Below are positions 19,945 to 30,604 of a stretch of 64,000 bases of DNA, one piece after another; position 1 is the stretch's first letter, and every line of letters begins with the position of its first letter. The stretch covers positions 82,376 to 146,375 of the forward strand of contig WTPW01000665.1 of assembly GCA_009809945.1 (NCBI GenBank), given 5' to 3'. Origin of the DNA: Gigaspora margarita (Eukaryota > Glomeromycota > Glomeromycetes > Diversisporales > Gigasporaceae). A program made the position numbers and the translations under genes. The notes beneath the pieces are model-generated. The model did no database searches. It was not told the origin of the DNA and saw nothing but the letters and a program-made list of their open reading frames with translations.

Positions 19945-21481
19945 TTAATTACTATTATAACAATTTTTGTTTTTTAATACATTATTTACGGAATAACTTA
20001 AAAAATTTCTTTCATTTTTGAATAAGACTAATTGTTTATTTTTTGATATCATTATGATACAATCATGCTCAAGATGTTTACTATTTGAAGTATACCATTT
20101 GCATTTTTTGAACTGATTGTAATTATTCTGCTTGTCTCTTTGCCCGGTTGGAGAGGTAAGACCGCAAATGAATTCACAATCACAATTTTTGAGAATTCAT
20201 TTACATGCTGCGCAATATCGATAGTGAAAGGATTCATTATAGTTCCAACAATGCCTACCATTTAAAGGATATTCATATTTATGGACCATATTGATTGAAT
20301 CAATTTCATTAAATTTTAAATAAAATTGTTGAGGATTGATGTTATTGTCATATAAGAATTTATTTATTGGAATGAATTGTCATATCGATTTGTAGGTTCT
20401 TCATTCATGGAATAATAATCTTCAGAATCAGATTCATAAGGGGGCTTCCAGAAATTACGTAATATTTTATTACTAATAAATTTCAAAATTTTACCCCACC
20501 CACCCACACCTGATACTCTATTAGCCAATCAAAATTTATATTTTTTAAAATTTATTCATAAGTTTCAATTTATGAAATTGATAATAACTATTGTTCTACT
20601 GGACCAATTTAGATTATTTAACTACCAAAATGTTCATCTTGCTGAGACAATTCTAACAAGCCCAAAATCGTTAAAATCTAATAACAGAATTCCAAGATCG
20701 TTCAATTTTTGTGTAATTTTAATAGTGATTTTTAGAATCATTAAGAAATTTCTTTAATATTGAATAACTTTTGATCCACCGGCCCGTTTTGGATGATTTA
20801 ACTACCAAAATGTTCGTCTTAGTGAGACGATTCTAACAAGCCCAAAATCGCTAAATTCTAATTACAGGATTTCAAGATCAATAAAAATTTTCTTGTTTGT
20901 TTAACAATACAAATCTTTATTAATCTTGGAATCCTGTAATTAGAATTTAGTGATTTTGGGCTTTCTAGAATCGTCTCACTGAGTTGAACATTTTGGTAGT
21001 TAAATCATCCAAACTGGGCCAGTGAATCAAAAGTTATTCAATATTAAAAAATCTACTTAGTAATTTTAAAAAATCACTATTAAAATTACACAAAAGTTGA
21101 ACGATCTTGGGACCCTGTGATTAGATTTTAACGATTTTGGACTTGTTAGAATTGTCTCAGTGAGATGAACATTTTGGTAGTTAAATCATCTAAATTGGTC
21201 CAGTAGAGCAATAGTTATTAATAATTTTATAATTTTATACTTTTGGCCAAAATTATAAAAATTTGACCAGAATTATAATTGTAACCTGATATTTTTGGGA
21301 CCCCACCCACCCACCAAAAAATTACGTAATTTCTGAAAGCCCCCTAATTTGACAAATGATTTGAATAATTATAATTTTGGTTTGTTTGATTTAAAATATA
21401 ATTAAACTTATTTAAATTAGTAATTACTAAAAATTGTAAAAATAATTGAAATAATTGATTAATAATTTCTCTTTGGTCCAT
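19945..21481 (-). pseudogene. Unknown Cys-rich protein, split by a PIF/Harbinger-like element
   Basis: From the ATG at 21481 the frame reads MDQREIINQLFQLFLQF and runs to the element at 20440-21344, then resumes with an acidic stretch ESDSEDYYSMNEEP. After one frameshift it continues YPLNGRHCWNYNESFHYRYC, AACK, an in-frame TGA, CDCEFICGLTSPTGQRD and HLEHDC to the TAA at 19945. About eight Cys/His residues in this part suggest a zinc-binding module. The alternative frame at 20052-20261 is a shadow. Family not recognised. Confidence 0.5.
20440..21344. mobile_element. PIF/Harbinger-like element (905 bp)
   Basis: Ends GGGGGCTTCCAGAAATTACG and CGTAATTTCTGAAAGCCCCC with target duplication TAA at 20437-20439 and 21345-21347. 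Both TIRs contain ATTACGTAAT. A second inverted repeat fills the interior (about 20530-21230). No coding capacity. Confidence 0.85.
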
Positions 21482-21505
21482 TTTTGTTGTTGTGTAAATA
21501 CTTTT

Positions 21506-21531
21506 CTGTTTGGTAATTATATACTAAACAG
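21506..21531 (-). terminator. Intergenic hairpin
   Basis: Arms CTGTTTGGTA and TACTAAACAG pair at 9 of 10 positions. It precedes the ATG at 21481 by 25 bp; the minus strand between reads AAAAGTATTTACACAACAAC. Confidence 0.65.
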
Positions 21532-21562
21532 TTAATTTATTTAAACCAAATTCATCAAATAC

Positions 21563-23356
21563 CAGGGTTGGTAAATGACTAGGTCATTTGACTATTTTTT
21601 AAATGACCTCAAATGACATTGAAATGACCGGGATCATTTGGTTATTGGGTCATTTGCAAATTGCAAATGACCCAGTGACCAAATAATCCTGGTCATTTAC
21701 AAATGACCGGGTCATTGCGGGTCATTATGGGGCATTATACAAATGATAAAAGATAGTGTAATGTAATGATTAGTTCAATAAGCACTTCAATGCATGCAGA
21801 GTTTATTTTATCTGCATATTGTAACGGTTGAATTGGGAGAGCAGTAAAACAATATAGACAATAGTGCCAATTTAAACTCCAACCGATTACAGGTACAAGT
21901 GAATAGGGCGATAGTAAAAGGAAGAGTTTATATAATGGTAAAGGGTTAATAAAGCGAAACAATACTATGATATGGGATGGTGGGTAATACTAATAATGTG
22001 TGATATTGGTGATGGGGTATGAGTTAATGATCAAGGTAATTTCGACAAGAAGTTCAAATAAGATCAGAATCATGTGAACAATTTAAAAGAATTAACGAAA
22101 CTCATCACACAGAAATCGAGTTATAATAAGCCCAATACGAAGTTACAAGTCAATTCAGTCTGTCAAATTGAGTCTCACAAGGGTTATTAAGGTTAAAGTC
22201 GAATTCAAAAAATAAGGGTTTTACTTTTATTATTATTGTATTTTTAAATTGAATATCAAACGTTTTAAATAAGACGGAGAACTTATATTATTAAAAAGGG
22301 GATGTCGAACTTATTTTTTGATTGAATTCGAAGGTCTTAATTACATTTTGAGAGTTACCATGTATTCGTGAAATTTAGAACATATCGCGATTTTTACCAC
22401 GTATATGAGAGTGGCGGAAGTATTTGCAGGCTTGGTATTCACGTATTTGCGTTAATTAGTGCATTTACGCGATTTCTAGTTCTAAGCCACCAAGTACATT
22501 TAAATAATCTTATTTGTATACATGATTTAAAAATATTTACAACAAATAAAAATAATTCGTCAATATTGATATAGTCAGGAAGTTGAAGAATAGATTATGA
22601 TATTTAGCCATATACATTTTTTTGAGATATAAAATTCGGATTTAAAAACTTTATTTGGATATTTTAAGATACTTACAAAATCGCAGCTATCTATGTAACT
22701 TTAAAATTGTTAATTCAAAAATTTTCATGATAAACGTGAGCAAAACATTTGAAATTTCTAGATATTAGCTAGCTCTTCGAAAATAAGTTCATATTAACTC
22801 AAAAATAAATGATGCTTCAAGATTTTCCTATAAAGTTATTCTACTATAAAATTCTTTGTTTGAGCATTATAAAATAATACAATTAATACTTGTACCGTAT
22901 TTGCATGTAATAACGTGCATTTGTGCATTATTTCAGGACATGCATGCGTGATATTTCGAATCATTTTAACATGCATTTGTTATATGCCATATGTATATTT
23001 AGAGTGTGCGTTGTTTTGGGACGCGCATAGGAGTTAAAAAAACCAATTTTCAAAAAAATATGAATTTCAAAATAACATGCATGCACGTTATTACGTGCAA
23101 ATATGGTATATAATGTAACATTGTAATTCTATAATTTTTTATATCGATTTATCGATTTGCACATTTATTTACTGTTATATAGGTTCAAGGTTATTTACTA
23201 ATAGCAATAATAAAATTTCTATATATTTGAATCCACCAATCAAATTATATTAATTTTTAAATGACCTCATAGGTCATTTGGCCTTTCGAAATGACACGTG
23301 ACTGGTCATTAGTCATTTGAGTCATTTGGGTCATTTCAGGTCATTTATCAACCCTG
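21563..23356. mobile_element. Non-autonomous hAT element with TGACC subterminal arrays (1,794 bp)
   Basis: Ends CAGGGTTGGTAAATGAC and GTCATTTATCAACCCTG with a perfect 8-bp duplication TCAAATAC (21555-21562, 23357-23364). About 150 bp at each end is packed with AAATGACC/GGTCATTT words, likely transposase-binding sites. The interior holds a second MITE and no long open frame. Confidence 0.9.
22895..23106. mobile_element. Nested MITE with TA duplication (212 bp)
   Basis: Ends CCGTATTTGCATGTAATAAC and GTTATTACGTGCAAATATGG, flanked by TA on both sides. It contains several GCATGCATG-type palindromic words. Confidence 0.75.
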
Positions 23357-23416
23357 TCAAATACTACTATTTATTCAAACCACAATGAATATATGATAGT
23401 ATTTGATGAATTTGAT

Positions 23417-24196
23417 TTACTGAACAAATGGTAACTGTGGATGGTATTCAGGAGATTTTAAAATATATGATTCTTTAAAAATTTGTTGGCGCGTTGTAAT
23501 CATTTTTTGTAATTCTGTTTCAGGTTTTTTTTTTGGTAATTGACTTTTGTTTCTTTTTTCGTTTGAGTGCTGAATGTTTGAATTCATGAAGTAATTGAGA
23601 TTTATTTTTATACTGAGTGGTTCCGGTACAATCAAAACTCTTAATCCACAAAAATATCTTATAATCAAGTCTGAGATTGCAAAATTGTTTTTTTACTCGC
23701 ATCAATGATCCTTTTGAATTCATGCTGATTAATTTTTCATTTTTCGACAAAGACTTGTTGACCAATGAAGAAGTTTAAAATAGTCATAGCATTGATGAAA
23801 TGGGCATTGAAAATCAACATGCCAATTATCATAATGCCAAAGATAAGGATAAAAAGAATATTGTTGTTGAATATTTTTAAGATATTTCCTAATGCCACAT
23901 TGGCAAACAAAAAATTTAAAGAAAGGAATCTGTTTAGTATGTTGCAATAAATCAAATTCTTCCTTAGAATTTCGTTTAGAATACTGAATAATATATAAAT
24001 GAGCAAAATCAATATTCCACCAAGAAATACAATTTCTTGTAACAAAAGATTCATGGTAAACTTTTTGTAAATAAGCAGCAAAACAGATGAAATATGTTGT
24101 AATATCTTTTGACATTTTCGAGAAATAATTATAATTATTATTTCTTATAAGAACAGTTCTGCTTTCAGGTATCAAATCGCAAGATCTGATAGGTTT
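23417..24196 (-). pseudogene. Unknown protein, first gene of the array
   Basis: Three overlapping frames join into one hydrophilic product: IPESRTVLIRNNNYNYFSKM and FVTRNCISWWNIDFAHLYII (24175-23770), then NEKLISMNSKGSLMRVKKQF (23760-23520), then KKKPETELQKMITTRQQIF to the stop at 23417. Trp, Cys and His content argues that this, not the hydrophobic frame at 23737-24081, is the coding one. At least two frameshifts. Family unknown. It lies upstream of the hAT element that sits beside the hairpin at 21506. Confidence 0.45.
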
Positions 24197-24289
24197 TTAT
24201 AGATCAAATTTTTGGCCTTTTTATAGATAATGAGATTGAATAGGCAAAAAATTGTAAGTGTTTTTTGCAAGAATAAAGATTAAAAATAC

Positions 24290-24600
24290 ATTTGGACTAA
24301 TTTGATGCGTAAAAATAATAATTTACGAATTAGTAAATATTAATTTACAAATTGGTAAATGTAAAATAATATAAATTTATGAATTGGTAAATATTGATCT
24401 GATTAATATTGGTAAATGTTAATCTGATTAAAATTTATATAATTTATGAATTGGTAAATGTTGATCGATTAAAAAATTTATGTAATTTACGAATTAGTAA
24501 ATATTGATCTGATTATAGATTTACGAATTGATAAATGTTATTCTGATTATATAATTTACGAATTAGTAATGTTGATCTAACTGAATACTTGCAAATTTGT
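24290..24600. repeat. Iteron-like array, left copy
   Basis: About seven imperfect copies of a roughly 33-bp unit built on TTTACGAATTNGTAAA, itself a near palindrome, followed by TATTGATCTGATTA. The same unit recurs at 25698, 33760, 34965 and 37020. Confidence 0.65.
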
Positions 24601-24647
24601 AATAAATTTAAAAAATATATTTTGTTTAATTTTAACTGATTAGCAAA

Positions 24648-25141
24648 ATGAGAAACACACATGAAATTCGCAATTATTTTCATAATAACACTCTTAAAAC
24701 ATGTCTCATTTGTAATATTTGCGAAGCTAATTATCCTATCAATACTAATTTGACAAATCTTAAAAATCATTTTGCTAAATATCATAAACAAGAATTTCAT
24801 TTAGCAATGTCTAAAATGAAGAAAGAAGAAAACAAATTAAAAAAATTAATTATATTCAATGTCAAGAAAATGAAAAAACTAAAGATAAAAATTCTTTAAC
24901 AACACAAAATAATGAAATTTCAGTTATTCAAATACCAAAACCTGTTCAAGTTGAAAATTTTAATGAAAATGATTATACAACTGAAAAAGAGACAATTGAA
25001 GTTAGTAAAATTAATCAAATTTTATTGCCACCAATTCAAACCAATAAAAGAAAAACATATAAAGAAGAAAAAAATATAAAAAAACAAAAAGAAGAAAATA
25101 TTAACATAATTAATAATATTGAATTAACCAAAAATTGTTAA
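24648..25141 (+). pseudogene. Stand-alone BED-type zinc finger protein
   Basis: From the ATG the frame reads CLICNICEANYPINTNLTNL and KNHFAKYH, the C-x2-C...H-x4-H layout of BED fingers found in hAT transposases and chromatin proteins. After one frameshift near 24842 the rest is disordered, acidic then Lys-rich, ending at a TAA at 25139-25141. About 165 residues: much too short for a transposase and without a catalytic region. It lies next to the iteron array, so DNA binding there is a possible role (inference). Confidence 0.65.
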
Positions 25142-25240
25142 ATTAATATTATTAAAGATGCTATTTCTATTTCTGACAAATATAAAATTTTTTTTTAAAT
25201 AATTTATTTATTTTTTATTAAATAAAAATTTTAACAATTT

Positions 25241-25692
25241 GTGAAAAAATCTGAGTACTTTGAAATTTGACCAATGATAAACAGATATTTTGAGTATGTT
25301 TTGCGAGAAAATCTGAGTACTTTGAAATTCAACCAATGAAAACAGATATTTCAAGTATGTTTTGCGAAAAAATCTGAGTACTTTGAAATTTGACCAATGA
25401 AAAACAGACATTTCGAGTATGTTTTGTGAGAAAATCTGAGTACTTTGAAATTTGACTATTGAAAACAGATATTTTGAGTATGTTTTGCAAAAAAATCTGA
25501 GTACTTTGAAATTCGACCAATGAAAAACAAATATTTCGAGTATGTTTTGCGAGAAAATCTGAGTACTTTGAATGAAAACAAATATTTCGAGTATGTTTTG
25601 CGAGAAAATCTGAGTACTTTGAAATTTAACCAATGAAAAACATATATTTCGAGTATGTTTTGCGAGAAAATCTGATTACTTTGAAATTCGAC
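25241..25692. repeat. 62-bp tandem repeat, about 7 copies
   Basis: Unit begins CTGAGTACTTTGAAATTTGA and includes CGAGTATGTTTTGCGAGAAA; copies differ by a few bases and one is shortened by about 14 bp. The open frames on the minus strand here are by-products of the repeat. Confidence 0.9.
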
Positions 25693-25697
25693 CTACT

Positions 25698-25760
25698 CTA
25701 ATTGTAAATTATGAATGTTGATCTGATTATGTAATTTACGAATTTGTGAATATTTTTGAA
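25698..25760. repeat. Iteron-like remnant
   Basis: Contains TGTTGATCTGATTATGTAAT and TTTACGAATTTGTGAA, variants of the unit at 24290-24600. Confidence 0.5.
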
Positions 25761-26959
25761 TTTAAATAAAATAATTGTATAAATATAATTCAAATTCTTG
25801 CTGCTAATTCATCAAAGATGGCATTATTGCAAAAACAAAGATTTCATCCCTACAAACGAACGAAAAAACAATCTCCAAATCTTTCAATTGAAATAACAGA
25901 AATAATAATTTTTAAATAGTTAATTTATCCTTATTAAACAACTTATTAATGGACATCGTATAAAAATTACTCTTTCTGATCATTCAAAAAAAACTTTTAA
26001 TAATTTAAAATTGATTAATCGAACCATCAAAATACGATGGGAATTTTCCATTATTAAACAGTTATCAAATGAATTTAAGATTTTTAACAACGAACCTAAA
26101 ATTTTACATTTTTATTTTAAACACGTATATTTATCAAATAGAGAAGTTTATGGCTATTTAAATAAAAAAATTTTGATATGATTTTTTCGAAATACAATTT
26201 CTGGAAGATTATTTTATTAAATTTATATATAAGACCAAATGAAGACCACTTTAAAAATCTAGCTTTCAATTTTGGTTACTTTAAATTTTTTAATATTTAT
26301 CCAAAAAGCTATTCTAGTCAATACTATTGTGATAATAGAAGATCATATTTGATAAAATCTCATGATGGAATGTATAGGACCCCGAAGAATACATATATAA
26401 CTCAGATTCAGACTCAAAATTTTAATATAACTTTATACACTTAATTTTATTAAAAGCTTTATACAAAATTATCATATAAGTTCAAATTTTACTATAAATT
26501 ATACAATTTTAGATCTGAGTTTATATACTATATATATTCCTATTCCGAAAATAAACTACCCTTTTGTTTTAATCAAAAAAATCTAAAAACTTGTTTTATT
26601 CAAAAATAAGCTACCCCTGATTGATAATAGTTACTACATAGTAAAGTCCAAATTTTACTATGCAAATCGGTTAGGGGAGTGCCATTTATCATCTGATTTT
26701 TTGATACTAAGAGGCTACCCCATCTGATCATCAAATACCGTGATTTGATTGGCTAAAATTATTAAAATTTTAAAATTTTTTAAATTTTAATATTAAATAA
26801 CTCATGAACCAGTGATCCGTTTTGGATAATTTTACTACCAAAATGCTCGCCTCAATGAGGCGATTCCAACGAGCCTAAAATCATCAAAATCCAATCACAG
26901 GATCCCAAGTTTGTTATGGATTTGTATTGCTTTAATTATATTATTTCATATATATTAAA

Positions 26960-27948
26960 AGGGAATTGCTATTTCCACCATGGTATTTTGCTATTTCCAC
27001 CATAGTTACACAGGATTTTCTATTTTTAGAATTAATATAATATATTATAAAATTACATTCTAACTTTATCTTTAACTCTAACCCTAACCCTAACCCTAAA
27101 ACTAATAAGTAAACTTTATTTGGCTTCTAATTAAAAGTTGTAGAGCTTATTTTTCTNATTCTAATGGTAGTTAAATCATCAAAATCGGCCTGGTGGATCC
27201 CAAGATACTTGGGATCAAAGAAGAGAACATAAGGATCGGCAAATTCACTATTATACAAACTATTTATTTTCTTTACATATGTTTTGAAACGTTTTTTTAT
27301 TGTAGTAAAAAGTTTTACTAAGAAAATAATAAAACTTGTCTTAAGAAACTAGCATTTTTTTGAGCCAAAGAACAACTTTACTTAAGAGCCAAAAGTCAAT
27401 TGTGATAATAAAATTCNGCGNAAATCACGATTTTTCGTTGANNGCTTTTTTCTAACTTAGATTTGTTTTTCTTTACATACGTTTTGAAACATTTTTTTAT
27501 TGTAATGAAAATTCTTATTAAGAAAATAATAAAATATGTTTTAAGAAACTAGCATTTTTTTGAGCCAAAGAATAACTTTACTTAAGAGCCCAAAGCCAAT
27601 TATCATAATAAAATCCTGAGCAAATTATAATTTTTTGTTTGACGCCTTTTCTAGCTTTGTGTAACAGTGAATTTGCCGATCCTTATGTTCTCTTCTTTGA
27701 TCCCAAGTATCTTGGGATCCACCAGGCCGATTTTGATGATTTAACTACCATTAGAATCAGGGAAATGAGCTCTATAACTTTCAATTAGAAGCCAAAGAAG
27801 GTTTACTTATTAGTTTTTAGGGTTAGAGTTAGGGTTAGGATTAAAGTTAGAAGTAGAATTAGATATATTATTTTAATTCTAAAAATAGAAAATCTTGTGT
27901 AACCATGGTGGAAATAGCATAATGCCATGGTGGAAATAGCAATTCCCT
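26960..27948. mobile_element. Innermost TIR element (989 bp)
   Basis: TIRs of about 75 bp beginning AGGGAATTGCTATTTCCACC; the block GCTATTTCCACCAT occurs twice in each. No clear target duplication. It contains telomere-like repeats and an inverted pair of about 290-bp segments related to the element at 56379-57470. Confidence 0.65.
27076..27100 (+). repeat. Interstitial telomere-like repeat
   Basis: Three TAACCC units in a row, with degenerate GGTTAG copies in the opposite arm at 27825-27845. It lies inside a transposon, so it does not mark a chromosome end. Confidence 0.7.
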
Positions 27949-28149
27949 ATTTTTAATAGATTATATTAAAATAACACAAATATATAACGATTTCTGGATC
28001 CCATGATCAGAATTTAACGATTTTAGGTTCATTAGAATCGTCTCATTGAGACGAGCATTTTGGTAGTAAAATCATCCAAAATGGATTGCTGGTTCAAGAG
28101 TTATTTAATATTAAAGTTTATAAGATCTTTAATAATAATTTTTAATATA

Positions 28150-28240
28150 TAGGGATGAGTCAATAGAAATCAAGCAAATTTTTTTTAGTACTTTTTTTTA
28201 AAAGTTTAAATCAAGATAATTTATATTAACTCACCCCCAT
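28150..28240. mobile_element. Small MITE of the TAGGG(G)TGAGTCAATAG family
   Basis: Starts TAGGGATGAGTCAATAGAAA, ends TTAACTCACCCCCA, flanked by TA. The intact relative is at 48910-49159. Confidence 0.55.
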
Positions 28241-29754
28241 ATACGAAAATAATATAATTAAAGCAGTACAAATCTATAACGATCTTGGGATCCTGTGATT
28301 GGATTTTGACGATTTTAGGCTCGTTGGAATCGTCTCATTGAGGCGAACATTTTGGTAGTAAAATCATCCAAAACAGATTACTGGTTCAAGAGTTATTTAA
28401 TATTAAATTTTAAAAATTTTAAAAATTTTTAAAAAATTTTAATAATTTTAGCCAATCAAAAGTTATCTGCTATTAGGACCTGATAATTGTCTGACCCTCT
28501 CCCCTACTCTAAAAATCAGATGATAAATGGCGCTCCCCTTATAATCACTTAAGTAAACTTGTTCGGAATATCAAAATACATATGTTATAAAATTTTTATA
28601 CAAATTGGAGAACTTTTTATTATTTGAGTTTTAATTTTTATGTTCATCGAAAAATTAAAAATTTTTTAAAAAATATATACGCCAAATGTAAAAATTACAA
28701 GTTAAATAATAAAAAGTTCTCCGATTTGTATAAAAATTTCCAAGAATATGCATTTTTATATTATGCACATGTTTACTTAAGCACATATAATCGATTTATA
28801 TAGTAAAATTTGAACTTTGTTATGTAGCGATTATTTGCGATCGCTAATAAGCTTTTTGCACAGATATTTTTTAAAAAAAATTCTCATGTATATAATCTTG
28901 TGCAGACAAGTTTTTTGTGGGAAAATAAAAAAATAAAAAAAGTGATATACATACCATATGTTTCCAAAATAGCTACCTTTTTTGGACACAAAAAATCTGG
29001 AGGTAGATTTTTGGTCAATCACAAATAGTCGTTACATAGTAAAGTCCAAATTCTACTATATAAATCGACTATTATCATTTAAGTAAACTTATTCAGAAGA
29101 TAAAAATACATATATGCTAAAATTTTCAACAATATTGAAGCACCTTTTATTATTAAACTTTTAATTTTTAAGTTCAACGAATATATTTTTGTAATAAAAT
29201 TTTAATTTTACCGTTGAATGTAAAAATTAAAAGTCAAATAATAAAAAGTTCTCAGATTTTGATAAAATTTTTAAAGTATACGTATTTTAATATTCTGAAC
29301 AAGTTTACTTAAGTGGCTTTAATCGATTTGAATAGTAAACTTTTGACTTTACTATGTAGCAACTATTATCGATCATGGGGTAGCTTATTTTTGGATCAAA
29401 GGCATTTTTACATTTTTGGATTTAAACAAGAGGGTAGCATGTAGTTTATTTTTGGAAACATATAGTATAGTATTATTATACAAAATAAAAATCTAACTTG
29501 TTATAAAAGATATCTTTGTTATACAAATAAATATCTAACTTTTCAAAAAATTACCTGTTGGTTATACAAATTTAAACATATAACATATTAAAAAATTATA
29601 TAGTAAGTCTATACAAAACCGGATCTCAGTATTACATATATTCTTCGGGGTCCTGGATGTATTGGTATTTGACTTGTAAAAAATGTAGATTTTATGAAGT
29701 AAAAGTTTCATATGATATCAAATAAGATTATTTCATTTAATTCCAATAAATTTC

Positions 29755-29930
29755 TTATTTTACTTTTGTGACAAATCTTAAAATTTTATCTAACCTATTT
29801 TGCGAATGCTACAATTGGTTCTTGAATTGATCATTGTCACCATGTGTAATGCTCCTTATCTGATCTTCAACTTTGATAATTTGATCAACTAATGATAAAC
29901 AGCTCAGTTAAAATTTTTGACAATTGGAAT
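29755..29930 (-). pseudogene. Small coiled-coil-like protein fragment
   Basis: Reads SLVDQIIKVEDQIRSITHGD, then NDQFKNQL, an in-frame TAG, and HSQNRLDKILRFVTKVK to a TAA at 29755. Heptad-like. Convergent with the gene ending at 29725. Weak but sense-like. Confidence 0.3.
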
Positions 29931-30126
29931 CTTGGAATTTTGTTGATTCAAATTTATATAATATCAAAAATTATGTACAAAAAAGAGACAAATTTAGATA
30001 ATCCACCGATTGCATATGAGAAAATTTTGCAAACATGTGCAACAAAAGACTAAATAAAAGGATCAAAAAATCCTCACCGATATCTTTACATTTTGCAAAA
30101 AAAATTTAAATTAAATATCTTTAATT

Positions 30127-30604
30127 ATGCCTAAAACTGAATTTATTAAAGAAAATGGCAAAGATTATACTTATAAAATTCCCAATCAAAAAAATGAAAA
30201 AAATTGATTACAAAAAATTATATGAAGAAACAATTGATGACTACAAAAAACTATACAATGAAACAATTTTTAAAATCACTGAATTGGAAAAAAAATCGCA
30301 AAAAATGTTGAACCAAATGCAAGACATCGATAAAGCTTTTGACAAACAACGAAAAAGAAATAAGAAATATAAGCATCTTTTTGTGCAAGCATCAGATCAT
30401 TTTGCTTGTACATGGGATTGTTTTATCGAAAAACAAGAAGAAAATAGAGAAAAAGAAGCAATTTTTATTTCAGATAATGAAAATGAAATTCAAGAAGATA
30501 CTTTCAATTATATTCCAAACAATGATAATTATTTATTAGATGAAAATTGTAATAACTATATTTATTATACAAATCAATGCTATGATCCAAATGTAAACTT
30601 TTAA
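30127..30604 (+). pseudogene. Coiled-coil protein of the Rep cluster
   Basis: An ATG at 30127 reads MPKTEFIKENGKDYTYKIPN, shifts one base near 30205, then runs open to 30604. A charged repeat (DYKKLYEETIDDYKKLYNET) leads into a long helix (KITELEKKSQKMLNQMQ), then an acidic Asn-rich tail ending DPNVNF. About 158 residues. Its stop codon overlaps the end of the convergent 30601-30945 gene by 4 bp. Function unknown. Confidence 0.55.

Larger units (their letters stand above)
26528..29465. mobile_element. Nested palindromic element with TA duplication (2.9 kb)
   Basis: Left end CTATATATATTCCTATTCCG then AAAATAAACTACCC; the right end is its imperfect complement, GTTTATTTTTGGAAACATATAG. Flanked by TA. 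Internal arms repeat GATCCCAAG/CTTGGGATC blocks several times. The ends resemble the small MITE at 63574-63890, suggesting one Tc1/mariner-like family. Confidence 0.6.
26376..29654. mobile_element. AGGACCCC-family hAT-like element, 3.3 kb including nested elements
   Basis: Ends AGGACCCCGAAGAATACATA and TATGTAATACTGAGATCCGG-side TIR closing TTCTTCGGGGTCCT. Flanks GAATGTAT and GGATGTAT match at 7 of 8. It shares AGGACCCCG ends and 8-bp duplications with the elements at 14938, 35003 and 40507, but its interior differs. Confidence 0.75.
25818..29725 (+). pseudogene. Unknown protein with basic N-terminus, split by a 3.3-kb nested element
   Basis: Starts ATG 25818 with a basic segment (FHPYKRTKKQSP), then in shifted frames GHRIKITLSDHSKKTFNNLK, EPKILHFYFKHVYLSN and YIRPNEDHFKNLAFNFGY. 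The element at 26376-29654 interrupts it; beyond, the frame continues CKKCRFYEVKVSYDIK to 29725. About 200 residues. A basic N-terminus beside a Rep gene could suggest a capsid-like protein, but no capsid motif is visible and I do not call it one. Confidence 0.35.

Noticed and set aside
20052-20261. A 69-residue open frame on the minus strand.
   Set aside because: Shadow of the Cys-rich gene frame that continues on both sides.
23737-24081. A 114-residue hydrophobic frame resembling a multi-span membrane protein.
   Set aside because: It is the shadow of a hydrophilic frame richer in Trp, Cys and His; hydrophobic shadows are expected in AT-rich coding DNA.
25208-25633. A 141-residue repetitive open frame on the minus strand.
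   Set aside because: Produced by the 62-bp tandem repeat; other copies shift frame.
25241-25692. CRISPR-like array.
   Set aside because: Repeats are contiguous with no unique spacers and the genome is eukaryotic.
29627-29635. CAGTATTAC, similar to the CRESS-virus origin nonanucleotide.
   Set aside because: It lies within the TIR of an inserted hAT-like element and is not in a stem-loop near rep.
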